Source of the DNA: Pseudomonas citri
Lineage (GTDB): Bacteria; Pseudomonadota; Gammaproteobacteria; Pseudomonadales; Pseudomonadaceae
Reading direction: 5' to 3'
Assembly: GCF_025336485.1 (NCBI RefSeq)
Contig: NZ_JAODAB010000021.1
Span: 1-64,000 of the forward strand
DNA: 64,000 bases
The position numbers were made by a program, and so were the translations under genes. Within the stretch, counting starts at the first letter, position 1; each line of letters starts with the position of its first letter. Below the pieces are notes generated by a model that saw only the letters and a list, made by a program, of their open reading frames with translations, had not been told where the DNA came from and did no database searches. Of this stretch, positions 55,120 through 63,893 are shown one piece after another.

Positions 55120-55488
55120 ATGGTCAAGGTAACCCCCAATCCCCCAAAGGCTGAAAACCTTTCCGCCTACACTACCCTCGATACAAAAAAGCTTCGCGAA
55201 GCAGCCGATCGGGCGCTGAGTGTACATTTATCTCCATCTACCCCAAGTAAGCCCGACACCCAGGACGGGCAGGTCTTTTCAGTAGTTCCAGGCATCGACA
55301 CGGAATCGGTGTTGACCACTCTCAGCGAAACCCTCGCCTCGGCCAATGCAATGGTCAGTGACCTGGCGTTTGAGCTGGAGGGTTCTCGACGACATGTGGC
55401 GTTAGGGATTCAGCAATTGGTCGAACTGGGTTCATTACTGGCAAACCGAGCGTTGGAGGACATGGAGCCTCAAGAGGCTGCTCCCTAG
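55120..55488 (+). CDS. DUF6124-like small protein, copy 2
   Basis: A 122-residue paralogue of the protein at 720-1073. The ATG at 55120 (MVKVTPNPPKAENL) is set by AGGAG seven bases upstream, the same spacing as in copy 1. The linker (about 30-60) diverges in sequence, whereas the C-terminal helical core (GIDTESVLTTLSETLASANA, EGSRRHVALGIQQLVELGSL) is strongly conserved. No export signal is visible. The TAG stop is part of a CTAG that borders a solitary MITE end. Function is unknown. Confidence 0.8.
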   Translation: MVKVTPNPPKAENLSAYTTLDTKKLREAADRALSVHLSPSTPSKPDTQDGQVFSVVPGIDTESVLTTLSETLASANAMVSDLAFELEGSRRHVALGIQQLVELGSLLANRALEDMEPQEAAP

Positions 55489-55508
55489 GCTCTGTACGAA
55501 AAGCCTAG
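55485..55508. mobile_element. Solitary MITE-like end at a stop codon
   Basis: CTAG (55485-55488), then GCTCTGTACGAAAAG, then CCTAG. The TGTACGAAAAG word is the terminal sequence of the MITE at 23016-23154, and the flanking CTAG and TAG-stop arrangement are the same. CTAGGCT and AGCCTAG (55485-55491 and 55502-55508) form an inverted repeat around it. It may be a deletion derivative or excision scar. Confidence 0.5.
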
Positions 55509-55595
55509 CAGGCGACGCCCTTTAACCTGACAGATCCGGCCCCCAAGTTGCAGGATTGCCGCGCCCTGTCAGTTTCCTTTGCGCTGGCCGGTTTT

Positions 55596-55637
55596 GGGCT
55601 GCTTCGCAGCCCAGCGGGAGCAAGCTCCCTCGCCACA
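55596..55637. repeat. REP element
   Basis: GGGCTGCTTCGCAGCCC (55596-55612) followed by GCGGGAGCAAGCTCCCTCGC and CACA to 55637; same two-part form as 4790-4833. Confidence 0.85.
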
Positions 55638-55728
55638 GGGATTGGGGTTGCATTCATAGTTGCGCCTCGTCCATTGCTTGCAGATTCGCTACTATTCCCC
55701 TGCCCTATCAGTCACCGAGCCCACACCG

Positions 55729-56532
55729 ATGCCCACCCCCAAGGACATTGCCAGCGACAGCCCCGCACCGATGATTCCCGAGCAGCGCCGGGAGCAGATC
55801 CTGCGTCAGTTGCGCAAGCACCAGGTGTTGAGCGTCCATCAGTTGATGGAGATGTTCGATTGCTCGCACATGACCGTGCGCCGCGACATCGCGCTGCTGG
55901 AGCAGGAAGGCCGGGCCTACTCAGTGACCGGTGGGGTGCGCATCGCCAGCCAATTGCACAGCGAACCCAGCCATCAGTCCAAGGCCGTGGTGGAACTGCC
56001 GCAAAAACAGGCGATGGCCAAGTTGGCGGCCGGGTTGTTGAAAGATGACATGACGGTGTACCTCGATGCCGGCACCAGCACATTGGAGATCGTGCCCTAC
56101 ATCAAGGCGCTGTCGGGGATGACGGTGGTGACCAACGACTTCGGCGTGGTCCAGGCCCTGATGGAGGCGCCACAGGTGACGGTGATCCATACCGGCGGAC
56201 AGCTGGATCATTCCAATCATTCCTGCGTCGGTGGGCTGGCGGTGGCGACCTTGCGTCAGATCGTGACAGACATCGCCTTCATGTCCACCAGTTCCTGGGA
56301 TCTGCAACGGGGCATCACCACACCGTCGGCGTTGAAGGTAGAGGTCAAGCAAGTGGCGATGCAGTCGGCATCGCAAGTGGTGCTGGTGGCCAGCAGTTCA
56401 AAGTACGGCACGTTCAGCATGTACCGCATCGCCGGCCTGGAGCAGTTCGACTTCATCATCAGCGACAACGCCCTGGCTCCGGCGGCGGCCGATGGCATCC
56501 GCAAGCAGGGCGTCGAGTTGCTGTTGCCTTGA
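55729..56532 (+). CDS. DeoR-family transcriptional regulator
   Basis: A 267-residue regulator. The N-terminal winged helix-turn-helix is RREQILRQLRKHQVLSVHQL followed by MFDCSHMTVRRDIALLEQEG (about 18-70). The C-terminal sugar-phosphate-binding domain has LLKDDMTVYLDAGTSTLEI and a DNA/effector region AFMSTSSWDLQRGITTPS. It is tail-to-tail with the tetronate operon, and DeoR regulators commonly control such operons, so I infer it senses a tetronate-derived phosphate. The start at 55729 has only a weak ribosome site; a later Met (MIPEQRREQ) is an alternative. Confidence 0.85.
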   Translation: MPTPKDIASDSPAPMIPEQRREQILRQLRKHQVLSVHQLMEMFDCSHMTVRRDIALLEQEGRAYSVTGGVRIASQLHSEPSHQSKAVVELPQKQAMAKLAAGLLKDDMTVYLDAGTSTLEIVPYIKALSGMTVVTNDFGVVQALMEAPQVTVIHTGGQLDHSNHSCVGGLAVATLRQIVTDIAFMSTSSWDLQRGITTPSALKVEVKQVAMQSASQVVLVASSSKYGTFSMYRIAGLEQFDFIISDNALAPAAADGIRKQGVELLLP

Positions 56533-56587
56533 TTGAGCGATGGAGAGAGACGCGTCCAACGCCGCTCCGGTTCTGTATTGCAGGGGC

Positions 56588-57370
56588 TCAGCGAGCCTTC
56601 CAGTCCCGCAGCCATTGCAGGCCTGCCGAGGTATCGCCCCGGGGGCGGTATTCGCAGCCGACCCAACCGTCATAGCCCAGTTCATCCATCAACCGGAACA
56701 GGAAGGGATAATTCACTTCCCCCACGTCCGGTTCATGACGATCCGGTACGCCGGCGATCTGGATATGCCCGATACCGCCGAAGTCGCGCCGGAGTTTGCT
56801 CGCCAGGTCACCTTCGACAATCTGGCAGTGGTAGCAATCGAACTGTACCTTGAGATTGTGCGCACCGACTTCCCGGCAAATGGCGTGGGCCTGGTCCTGG
56901 CGATTCAGGAAAAAGCCCGGCATGTCGCGGGTGTTGATCGGCTCCAGCAACACGGTGATCCCCACCTTCGCCGCCTGGACAGTCGCGAAGGCGAGGTTTT
57001 CCAGGTACACGTCATGGTGCCTGGCGCGCTCGGCTTCGGACGGCAGCAAACCGGCCATCACGTGCACCCTTGAATTGCCCAGCACCGCGGCATACTCCAG
57101 GGCGCGCTCGAAGCCATCACGGAACGCCTGCTCGCGTCCCGGCAACGTTGCAATGCCCCGCTCCCCCGCCGCCCAATCACCGGGTGGGGCATTGAACAGG
57201 GCCTGGACCAGGCCGTTGTCGTCCAGTCGCCGCTTGAGTTCCCCGGGGGTGTATTCGTAGGGGAACAAGTACTCCACGGCATCGAAACCATCGGCCGCCG
57301 CGGCAGCGAAACGGTCCAGGAAATCATGTTGCGGATACAGCATGCTGAGGTTGGCGGCGAAACGGGGCAT
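56588..57370 (-). CDS. otnI: 2-oxo-tetronate isomerase OtnI
   Basis: A 260-residue TIM-barrel of the Hyi/OtnI family that interconverts 2-oxo- and 3-oxo-tetronate in the L-threonate/D-erythronate pathway. Active-site blocks are AADGFDAVEYLFPYEY, LLEPINTRDMPGFFLN and VGCEYRPRGDTSAGLQWL (metal-binding Glu and His regions). Often annotated hydroxypyruvate isomerase; the operon context with otnK and otnC favours OtnI. Last gene of the operon. Confidence 0.88.
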   Translation of the reverse strand: MPRFAANLSMLYPQHDFLDRFAAAAADGFDAVEYLFPYEYTPGELKRRLDDNGLVQALFNAPPGDWAAGERGIATLPGREQAFRDGFERALEYAAVLGNSRVHVMAGLLPSEAERARHHDVYLENLAFATVQAAKVGITVLLEPINTRDMPGFFLNRQDQAHAICREVGAHNLKVQFDCYHCQIVEGDLASKLRRDFGGIGHIQIAGVPDRHEPDVGEVNYPFLFRLMDELGYDGWVGCEYRPRGDTSAGLQWLRDWKAR

Positions 57371-57393
57371 GCGGGTACTCCTTGGACAAAAGG

Positions 57394-58854
57394 TCAGACA
57401 AAAGGCCAGATCAACAAAGTGATAGCGAAGCCCAGCGTGCCGAGCAAGGTGGTGATCACGGTCCAGGTGCGCAGGCCATCGCCCACGTTGAGCCCGGCCA
57501 GTTTAGTGAAAATCCAGTAGCCGGCATCGTTGATGTGGGACATCGCCAGCCCGCCACCGCCCATGGCCAGGCACAACAGCGCCAGGTGATTGGGGGTCAG
57601 GCCGAGCGTGGCGATCAATGGGCTGATGATACCGGCCGTGGTCACCAGCGCCACCGTCGTCGAGCCTTGCACGGCGCGCAGCAGCATGGTCAGCAGGAAA
57701 CCCAGCGCCAGCACCGGCAGCCCGGTGGTGCGCAGCATGTCGGAGACGACGGCACCGATCCCGGTGTCCACCAGCACCTTGCCAAACACCCCGCCGGCAC
57801 CGGCGATCAGGATCACCATCGCCACGCCCGGCAATGCCGAGCCGATCACGTCGGACACTTGCGTGCGACTCCAGCCCCGGCGCGACCCCAGCAGCCAGGC
57901 GCAGAGCAAGGTGTCGAGCAACAGCGCCACCAGCGGCGCGCCCAGCACCGTCATGACACCACGCACCGAGGACTCCGCCGGCAGCAATGTCGTTGACAGC
58001 GTACCCAGCAGGATCAGCACGATCGGCAACAGGATCAGCGCCACGATCAACCCGAACCCCGGCGGCGGCGCTGGCGGCAACTTGGCCACCAGGCTGCCGG
58101 TGGACTCTTCCAGGCCCATGTGGGAGACGGCGATGGCGGCCTGGACCGGGTCCTTGGCATTGCCATTGGTCCAGGCGAGCAGGTCTTCGTTGGTCACGTG
58201 CGGGCCATAGACTTCGGCGCGGATATCATCGGTCATCGGGTAGAAGCGCCGGGTCATGCGCCCGGCCACTTTATAGCCGACCAGACACAGGAACGCGGTC
58301 AAGGGCAGGCCGAACATCAGCACCCGCCCCAGGTCGGCGCCCAACTGGCTGGCCGCCGCCACTGCACCTGGATGCGGTGGCAGGAAGGCGTGCACGGTGA
58401 GCAGCGCCGCGCACATCGGCAAGGCGAACACCAGCAACGGCTTGCGTGCGCTGCGAGCCACGCCATAGGCCAGCGGCATGAGGATGATCACCCCTACCTC
58501 GAAGAACACCGGCACGCCGATGATGAAGCCGGCGATGGTCAGGGCCAGTGGCGTGCGCGTATTGCCGAAGCGCTCGATCAAGCTTTTCGCCAGGGCCTCG
58601 GCGCCGCCGGAGAGTTCGATGATCCGCCCGATCATCGCGCCCAGGGCAATGATGATCGCGATGTGGCCGAGGGTCTTGCCCATGCCGCCTTCGATCGTCG
58701 CCACCAGGTCCGCCGGTTTCACCCCGGCCACCAACGCCACCAGGATGCTCACCAGCATCAGCGCCACAAAGGGTTGGAACTTGTACTTGAGAACCAGAAA
58801 AAGCAGCAGCGCAATCCCGGCACCGGCCGTAGCCATCAGGATGAGCGGGCTCAT
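57394..58854 (-). CDS. GntP-family permease
   Basis: A 486-residue secondary transporter of the GntP (gluconate:H+ symporter) family with about twelve to fourteen membrane helices. The start MSPLILMATAGAGIALLL at 58854 is chosen because GGGAGGGG lies just before it; the frame continues upstream. PPHPGAVAAASQLGAD and MLLRAVQGSTTVALVTTAG are family blocks. In this operon it most likely imports L-threonate or D-erythronate (inferred). Confidence 0.87.
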   Translation of the reverse strand: MSPLILMATAGAGIALLLFLVLKYKFQPFVALMLVSILVALVAGVKPADLVATIEGGMGKTLGHIAIIIALGAMIGRIIELSGGAEALAKSLIERFGNTRTPLALTIAGFIIGVPVFFEVGVIILMPLAYGVARSARKPLLVFALPMCAALLTVHAFLPPHPGAVAAASQLGADLGRVLMFGLPLTAFLCLVGYKVAGRMTRRFYPMTDDIRAEVYGPHVTNEDLLAWTNGNAKDPVQAAIAVSHMGLEESTGSLVAKLPPAPPPGFGLIVALILLPIVLILLGTLSTTLLPAESSVRGVMTVLGAPLVALLLDTLLCAWLLGSRRGWSRTQVSDVIGSALPGVAMVILIAGAGGVFGKVLVDTGIGAVVSDMLRTTGLPVLALGFLLTMLLRAVQGSTTVALVTTAGIISPLIATLGLTPNHLALLCLAMGGGGLAMSHINDAGYWIFTKLAGLNVGDGLRTWTVITTLLGTLGFAITLLIWPFV

Positions 58855-59041
58855 GGACGCGCCCCTCCCTGCCAGCTCGGTACAAGGCACAACGGATTGA
58901 CGCGACAAACACTGCAGTCGAGGTGAGTCATGGGGAAATGGATCCTGTTGTTATTGTTTTTCAGGCAAGCCGGGCCCTCAAGAGTCGCAACGCGTCTCCC
59001 GGGCAAAACCTGCAGTTGTGTATCCGGTTAATTCCGGCGTC
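58855..59041 (-). other. Intra-operon gap between otnC and the permease gene
   Basis: The 187-base gap is the longest inside the tetronate operon. I see no gene, terminator or clear promoter in it. Confidence 0.4.
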
Positions 59042-59680
59042 TTACCACTCGACGCCGAAGACCTGTCGCAGCTCATCCAGTGCTGCTTGATCGAGCGGTT
59101 CGGGCTTGGGGTTGCACATCAGCCAGAGCCGTGCGGTTTCTTCCAATTCTTCCAGCGCATAGCTGGCCCGGGACACCGTGCTTTCCCAGACCACCGGGCC
59201 CAGGCGTTCGAGCATCACGCCACGCACACGGTTGGCCAGTTGCGCCACCTGTTCGGCCACGTCGGGCGAGCCGGGGCGTTGGTAACCGATCAACGGGATG
59301 TGCCCGACCTTCATCACCTGGTACGGCGTGAGCGGCGGCAGGATGTCGTCGGCTCGCCAGACACCGGCCAGGGTCAGCGCCACCAGATGGGTGGAATGGG
59401 TGTGCACCACCCCACCGACCGTGGGGTTGCGGTCATAGACCTGGCGATGCAGGGCCAGGGTCTTCGACGGTTTGTGCCCGGACACCCATTCCCCAGCCGC
59501 CGTGACCTTGGCGATGTGCGCCGGATCGAGGCGCCCCAGGCACGCATCGGTGGGAGTGATCAGCCAACCATCGTCGAGCCGCGCGCTGATGTTACCGGCG
59601 CTGCCGACCGTGTAGCCGCGCTCATAAAGGCTGCGGCCTGCTTCGCATATCTCTTCGCGCAAGGCGCTTTCCTGGCTCAT
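59042..59680 (-). CDS. otnC: 3-oxo-tetronate 4-phosphate decarboxylase OtnC
   Basis: A 212-residue class II aldolase/adducin-family enzyme that decarboxylates 3-oxo-tetronate 4-phosphate to dihydroxyacetone phosphate. Zn ligands are in VGGVVHTHSTHLVALTL (His-x-His) and a later His; GYTVGSAGNISARLDDGWLI is the family phosphate loop. Its start overlaps the end of otnK by four bases. Confidence 0.9.
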   Translation of the reverse strand: MSQESALREEICEAGRSLYERGYTVGSAGNISARLDDGWLITPTDACLGRLDPAHIAKVTAAGEWVSGHKPSKTLALHRQVYDRNPTVGGVVHTHSTHLVALTLAGVWRADDILPPLTPYQVMKVGHIPLIGYQRPGSPDVAEQVAQLANRVRGVMLERLGPVVWESTVSRASYALEELEETARLWLMCNPKPEPLDQAALDELRQVFGVEW

Positions 59681-60969
59681 CGAACGTCTCCGGCCAGTTG
59701 CTTGAGCGCCTTGGCGAAGAAATCGCGGCCACCGAAATTGCCGGACTTGAGCGCCAGGGCCAACGGCTCGTCACCGCTGCTGACGGTGGCGGGTACGCCC
59801 GGATCGATCTGTGCGCCGATCTGCAACAGGGTGACGCCCAAGGCCTTGACCACCGCCCCGGAAGTCTCGCCGCCGGCCACCACGAACCGGCGCACGCCTT
59901 GCTCACGCAGGCCCTGGGCGATGTCCCCCAGCGCAGTCTCCACCAGGGCACCGGCCCGTCCGGCTCCTAACCGTTGTTGCACGGCCCTGACTTCATCGGG
60001 CGTGTTGGTGGCGTAGATCAGCACGGTGCCCGCCGCCCCTTGGGCAAAGGCCAGGGCCCGCTCGACCACCGGCTCACCGACCGCCAGCGCCAGCGGGTCG
60101 ATACGCATGGCCGGGCGTCCGGCCTCGAGCCAGGCCGCCACCTGACCGTTGGTGGCGACCGAGGCACTGCCGGCCAACACCACTTCGCCACCGGACACCG
60201 ACGGCAAGGTCGCCACATCGAAGTCGCGCAACAACCCGGCCCGGCGGAAATTTTCCGGCAAGCCCAAGGCCAGCCCGGAACCGCCAGTCAGCAACGGCAG
60301 ATCGGCACAGGCCGCGCCGAGGGTGTACAGATCGGCATCCGACAACGCATCGGCGATGGCCATGCCGACACCCTGGCTGCGCAGCTCGGCCAGCTTCGCC
60401 CGCACCGCATCGACGCCTTGGGCGACGCTGTCATAGCGCAACAGGCCGACCTTGCGCGAGGTCTGGGCTTGCAGCACCCGCACCAGGTTGGCATCGGTCA
60501 TCGGCGTCAGCGGGTGATGCTGCATGCCCGACTCGCTCAGCAACTGATCCTGCACGAACAGGTGACCGCGGAAAATCGTCCGGCCGTTTTCCGGGAACGC
60601 CGGGCAGGCCAGTGTGAAATCAGCGTTCAGGGCATTGAGCAACGCGTCGCTCACCTGGCCGATGTTGCCGGCGGCGGTGGAATCGAAGGTCGAGCAATAC
60701 TTGAAGAAGATCTGCCGGCAGCCGCGCTCACGCAGCCAGGCCAGCGCCGCCAGGGACTCTTCGACGGCCTCGGCCGCCGGCAAGGTCCGCGACTTGAGGG
60801 CAATGACAATCGCATCGGCGGCCAGTGCCCCGGCCGATTCGGCGCCCGGAATGCCGATGCTCTGCACCGTGCGCATGCCGCCGCGCACCAGCATGTTGGC
60901 CAGGTCCGTGGCGCCGGTGAAGTCGTCGGCGATGCAGCCCAGCAGCGGGCGCGCGTGGGAAGTCGTCAT
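59677..60969 (-). CDS. otnK: 3-oxo-tetronate kinase OtnK
   Basis: A 430-residue kinase of the four-carbon acid sugar kinase (DUF1537) family, phosphorylating 3-oxo-tetronate. N-terminal LGCIADDFTGATDLANMLVR is the family signature and the C-terminal nucleotide-binding domain contains RRFVVAGGETSGAVVKALGV. It is followed by otnC with a four-base overlap. Confidence 0.92.
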   Translation of the reverse strand: MTTSHARPLLGCIADDFTGATDLANMLVRGGMRTVQSIGIPGAESAGALAADAIVIALKSRTLPAAEAVEESLAALAWLRERGCRQIFFKYCSTFDSTAAGNIGQVSDALLNALNADFTLACPAFPENGRTIFRGHLFVQDQLLSESGMQHHPLTPMTDANLVRVLQAQTSRKVGLLRYDSVAQGVDAVRAKLAELRSQGVGMAIADALSDADLYTLGAACADLPLLTGGSGLALGLPENFRRAGLLRDFDVATLPSVSGGEVVLAGSASVATNGQVAAWLEAGRPAMRIDPLALAVGEPVVERALAFAQGAAGTVLIYATNTPDEVRAVQQRLGAGRAGALVETALGDIAQGLREQGVRRFVVAGGETSGAVVKALGVTLLQIGAQIDPGVPATVSSGDEPLALALKSGNFGGRDFFAKALKQLAGDVR

Positions 60970-60978
60970 GTGGCGTCC

Positions 60979-61884
60979 TCAGATCGATTCAGGCTTGGCG
61001 GTCGGCAGTTCGATGCCCGGGAAAATCTTGATCACCGCCGAGTCGTCCTCACGGCCGAAACCGGCACTGGAGGCCTGCATGAACATCTGGTGGGCGGTGG
61101 CCGACAACGGCAGCGGGAATTTGCTGGCGCGGGCGGTATCGAGCACCAGGCCCAGATCCTTGACGAAGATGTCCACCGCCGACAGCGGCGTGTAGTCGGC
61201 CTTGAGAATGTGCGGCACACGATTTTCGAACATCCAGGAATTGCCGGCGCTGTGGGTGATCACCTCGTACAGCGCCTCGGCATCGACACCTTCGCGCAGG
61301 CCCAGGGCCATGGCTTCGGCCGAAGCGGCGATGTGCACGCCGGCCAGCAACTGGTTGATGATCTTGACCTTGGAGCCCAGGCCATGGGCCTCGCCCAGGC
61401 GATAGACCTGGCCCGCCATGCCCGCCAGGACCGCTTCGGCCTTGGCATAGGCAGGCGCCGGGCCGGAGGTCATCATGGTCATCTCACCCGCGGCGGCCTT
61501 GGCCGCGCCACCGGAAATCGGCGCGTCGAGGTACAACAGGCCGGACTGCGCCAGGCGCTGGCCCAGCTCGACGGCAAAAGTCGGCGCCACGGTGGCACAG
61601 CCGATCACCAGGCTGCCCTCGGCCAGCGCCTTCACGACCCCCTCCTCGCCAAACAGCACGGCTTCGGTTTGCTCGGCATTCACCACGACGGTAATCACCA
61701 CATCGCAATGCGCCGCCATGTGCGCAGGGGACGAACAGGCCACCCCGCCTTCACTGGCAAATTGTTCGGTGACAGCGGTGCGCACATCACAGGCATGCAC
61801 ATTGAAGCCGGCACGCAACAGCGAGCGGGCGATGCCCAGGCCCATCGCGCCCAGACCGATCACACCGACATTCTTGTTATTCAT
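60979..61884 (-). CDS. ltnD: L-threonate dehydrogenase LtnD
   Basis: A 301-residue NAD(P)-dependent beta-hydroxyacid dehydrogenase. The start MNNKNVGVIGLGAMGLGIAR at 61884 has GGAG six bases before; the frame upstream is not family-like. The Rossmann GxGxxG and the catalytic Lys region (GLGSKVKIINQLLAGVHIA) are seen. First gene of the ltnD-otnK-otnC-permease-otnI operon; oxidises L-threonate (or D-erythronate) to 2-oxo-tetronate. Confidence 0.9.
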   Translation of the reverse strand: MNNKNVGVIGLGAMGLGIARSLLRAGFNVHACDVRTAVTEQFASEGGVACSSPAHMAAHCDVVITVVVNAEQTEAVLFGEEGVVKALAEGSLVIGCATVAPTFAVELGQRLAQSGLLYLDAPISGGAAKAAAGEMTMMTSGPAPAYAKAEAVLAGMAGQVYRLGEAHGLGSKVKIINQLLAGVHIAASAEAMALGLREGVDAEALYEVITHSAGNSWMFENRVPHILKADYTPLSAVDIFVKDLGLVLDTARASKFPLPLSATAHQMFMQASSAGFGREDDSAVIKIFPGIELPTAKPESI

Positions 61885-61964
61885 GGGGCACTCCGAGGGT
61901 TGTCCTACAGGTTGCCACCGATCATCCACCAATGAACCGATCTTGTGAAGTATTTTTTCAATCT

Positions 61965-61979
61965 AACATTTTTTAACAT
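61965..61979. promoter_or_regulatory. Candidate operator upstream of ltnD
   Basis: AACAT is repeated at 61965-61969 and 61975-61979, one helical turn apart, in an AT-rich block (61944-61980) between ltnD and the oxidoreductase gene. It is a plausible site for the DeoR regulator or part of the ltnD promoter; assignment is inference. Confidence 0.35.
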
Positions 61980-62056
61980 CGCCAGAATCTTGCACACCTG
62001 ACCTCATGGCAGGACTATCCTGAACCCGCCAACGGGGCCCTGAAGGAGAAACCGGG

Positions 62057-63166
62057 TTGAATGTCGATATCGAGTGTGTGGTGGCCGGCGCCGGTGTGGT
62101 CGGCCTCGCCGTCGCCAGGGAAATGGCCCGGGCCGGTCGCGAAGTGTTGGTGATCGAAGCCGGTGCAGCCATCGGCACGGGCACCAGCTCGCGCAATTCC
62201 GAAGTCATCCACGCCGGACTCTATTACCCGCCAGGCAGCCTCAAGGCGCAGCTGTGCGTCGACGGTCGGCGGCGGTTGTACGACTATTGCGACAGCCACG
62301 GCGTCGAGACCCGCCGGCTGGGCAAACTGATCGTGGCCAAGGACCAGGCGCAGTTAGCCGGGCTGCAAACCTTACTGGCCCGTGGCTTGCTCAACGGCGT
62401 GGACGACCTGCGTCTGCTCGATCAAGAACAAGCACAGGCATTGGAACCGGAGCTGGCCTGCGTCGGCGCGTTGTACTCCCCGTCCACCGGTATCGTCGAT
62501 TCACATGCACTGATGCTCGCCCTGCAGGGCGACGCCGAGGCGGCCGGTGCGACCCTCGCCTTCCACACGCCGCTGTCGGGTGCGCGTGTCACCGCCGAAG
62601 GTTTCGTGCTGGCGTTGGCCGGCACGGCGCAGATGAGCCTGTCCTGTCGACAACTGATCAACGCTTGCGGGCTCCAGGCCCCGGCGGTCGCCCGCCGTAT
62701 CGACGGGCTCACGTCGCACTCGATTCCCCAGGATTACCTGTGCAAGGGCAACTACTTCGCCCTGGCCGGACGGGCGCCGTTCCGGCACCTGGTCTACCCC
62801 GCCCCGCAAGCCGCCGGCCTGGGCATCCACATGACCCTCGACCTGGCGGGCCAGGCGCGTTTCGGCCCGGACGTCGAATGGATCGAGCACGAGCACTACC
62901 ACGTCGACCCAACCCGGGCCGAGGCCTTTTACCAGGCGATCCGCGATTACTGGCCGGGCCTGCCGGAGCAAAGCCTGCAACCGGCCTACAGCGGCATCCG
63001 CCCCAAAATCAGCGGCCCTGAGGAGCCTGCCCGGGACTTTCTGATCAGCAGCGAAACCGAGCACCACGTGCCGGGACTGATCAACCTGTTCGGCATCGAA
63101 TCACCCGGGCTGACTTCGTGCCTGGCGATTGCCGGGCGCGTTCGGCAATTGATCGAAAGGGACTAA
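62057..63166 (+). CDS. FAD-dependent oxidoreductase, LhgO-like
   Basis: A 369-residue flavoprotein of the DAO/L-2-hydroxyglutarate oxidase family. The dinucleotide motif GAGVVGLAVAREMA lies at the N-terminus and SSRNSEVIHAGLYYPPGSLK is the substrate-side signature of LhgO-like enzymes. The start is a TTG at 62057, supported by GGAG at 62045-62048 with eight-base spacing; the nearby ATG at 62061 is out of frame. It is divergent from ltnD. Whether it acts on L-2-hydroxyglutarate or another 2-hydroxyacid, including a tetronate, is open. Confidence 0.82.
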   Translation: MNVDIECVVAGAGVVGLAVAREMARAGREVLVIEAGAAIGTGTSSRNSEVIHAGLYYPPGSLKAQLCVDGRRRLYDYCDSHGVETRRLGKLIVAKDQAQLAGLQTLLARGLLNGVDDLRLLDQEQAQALEPELACVGALYSPSTGIVDSHALMLALQGDAEAAGATLAFHTPLSGARVTAEGFVLALAGTAQMSLSCRQLINACGLQAPAVARRIDGLTSHSIPQDYLCKGNYFALAGRAPFRHLVYPAPQAAGLGIHMTLDLAGQARFGPDVEWIEHEHYHVDPTRAEAFYQAIRDYWPGLPEQSLQPAYSGIRPKISGPEEPARDFLISSETEHHVPGLINLFGIESPGLTSCLAIAGRVRQLIERD

Positions 63167-63368
63167 TCAACGGGGCAGCGCAAAGTGCAACGGGATTTAC
63201 CCGGACCTCATGCAGCTTGCACGAAGGGGGAAACATACCGTCCATCCAACCGGCTGTTTTCCAACGCTTTTCCAGGCCTGCGCGACTGGCACGGCTGATG
63301 CAATTCAGCCCTTACGCGGCGTCGGCACCTACAGCCTGCCCGCAACCGTGAATTGCCAGGAGCTACTT
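63167..63368. other. Intergenic, no feature seen
   Basis: Apart from the ribosome site AGGAG at 63358-63362 before the hemerythrin gene, nothing distinctive is seen. Confidence 0.4.
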
Positions 63369-63839
63369 ATGAACGCTATCGACCTGTTGAAAGCCGACCA
63401 TGAACACGTCAAGGCCATTCTGACCCAACTGAGCGAATCCACCGATCGCGCGATCAAGAAGCGCACCGACCTGTTGGCCAAGCTGGAGATGGAAGTTTCG
63501 ATCCACACCCGCCTGGAGGAAGACATCCTCTACCCGGCCTTCAAGCAAGCCGGCGGCAAGGAGGTGGCCGAAATGTACTACGAGGCCAAGGAAGAACACC
63601 GGACCGTCGATTCGCTGGTACTACCCGACCTGAAAGCCACCGACCCGTCCCAGCCGGAATTCGCCGGTCGGGTGAAGGTGGTCAAGGAACTGCTGGAGCA
63701 CCACATCCAGGAAGAAGAGAAAGAGATGTTCCCCCAGGCCAGGAAACTGCTGGGCAAGGCGAAGCTGGATACCCTGGGCGAAAAAATGGAAACCATGAAA
63801 GCGCAGTTCAAGAAAGAACTCGGCAACCTCGCCGCCTGA
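63369..63839 (+). CDS. Hemerythrin-domain protein
   Basis: A 156-residue four-helix hemerythrin-like protein binding a diiron centre. Putative ligands are His11, His46, Glu50, His77, His111 and Glu116 (in LKADHEHVKAIL, SIHTRLEEDILYP, KEEHRTVDSL and LEHHIQEEEKEM). Such proteins sense or store O2 or NO, or take part in iron and stress responses. The start has AGGAG upstream. It is a single gene. Confidence 0.88.
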   Translation: MNAIDLLKADHEHVKAILTQLSESTDRAIKKRTDLLAKLEMEVSIHTRLEEDILYPAFKQAGGKEVAEMYYEAKEEHRTVDSLVLPDLKATDPSQPEFAGRVKVVKELLEHHIQEEEKEMFPQARKLLGKAKLDTLGEKMETMKAQFKKELGNLAA

Positions 63840-63854
63840 CCGGCGCACAGGGTG

Positions 63855-63880
63855 CTTCAGCCGTCGCGCGACGGCTGAAG
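63855..63880. repeat. Inverted repeat between convergent genes
   Basis: CTTCAGCCGTCG (63855-63866) pairs with CGACGGCTGAAG (63869-63880), a perfect 12-bp stem. It lies between the hemerythrin gene and the convergent LysR gene and probably ends transcription, though no T-run follows on either strand. Confidence 0.6.
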
Positions 63881-63893
63881 GCGCCGTGCCGGG

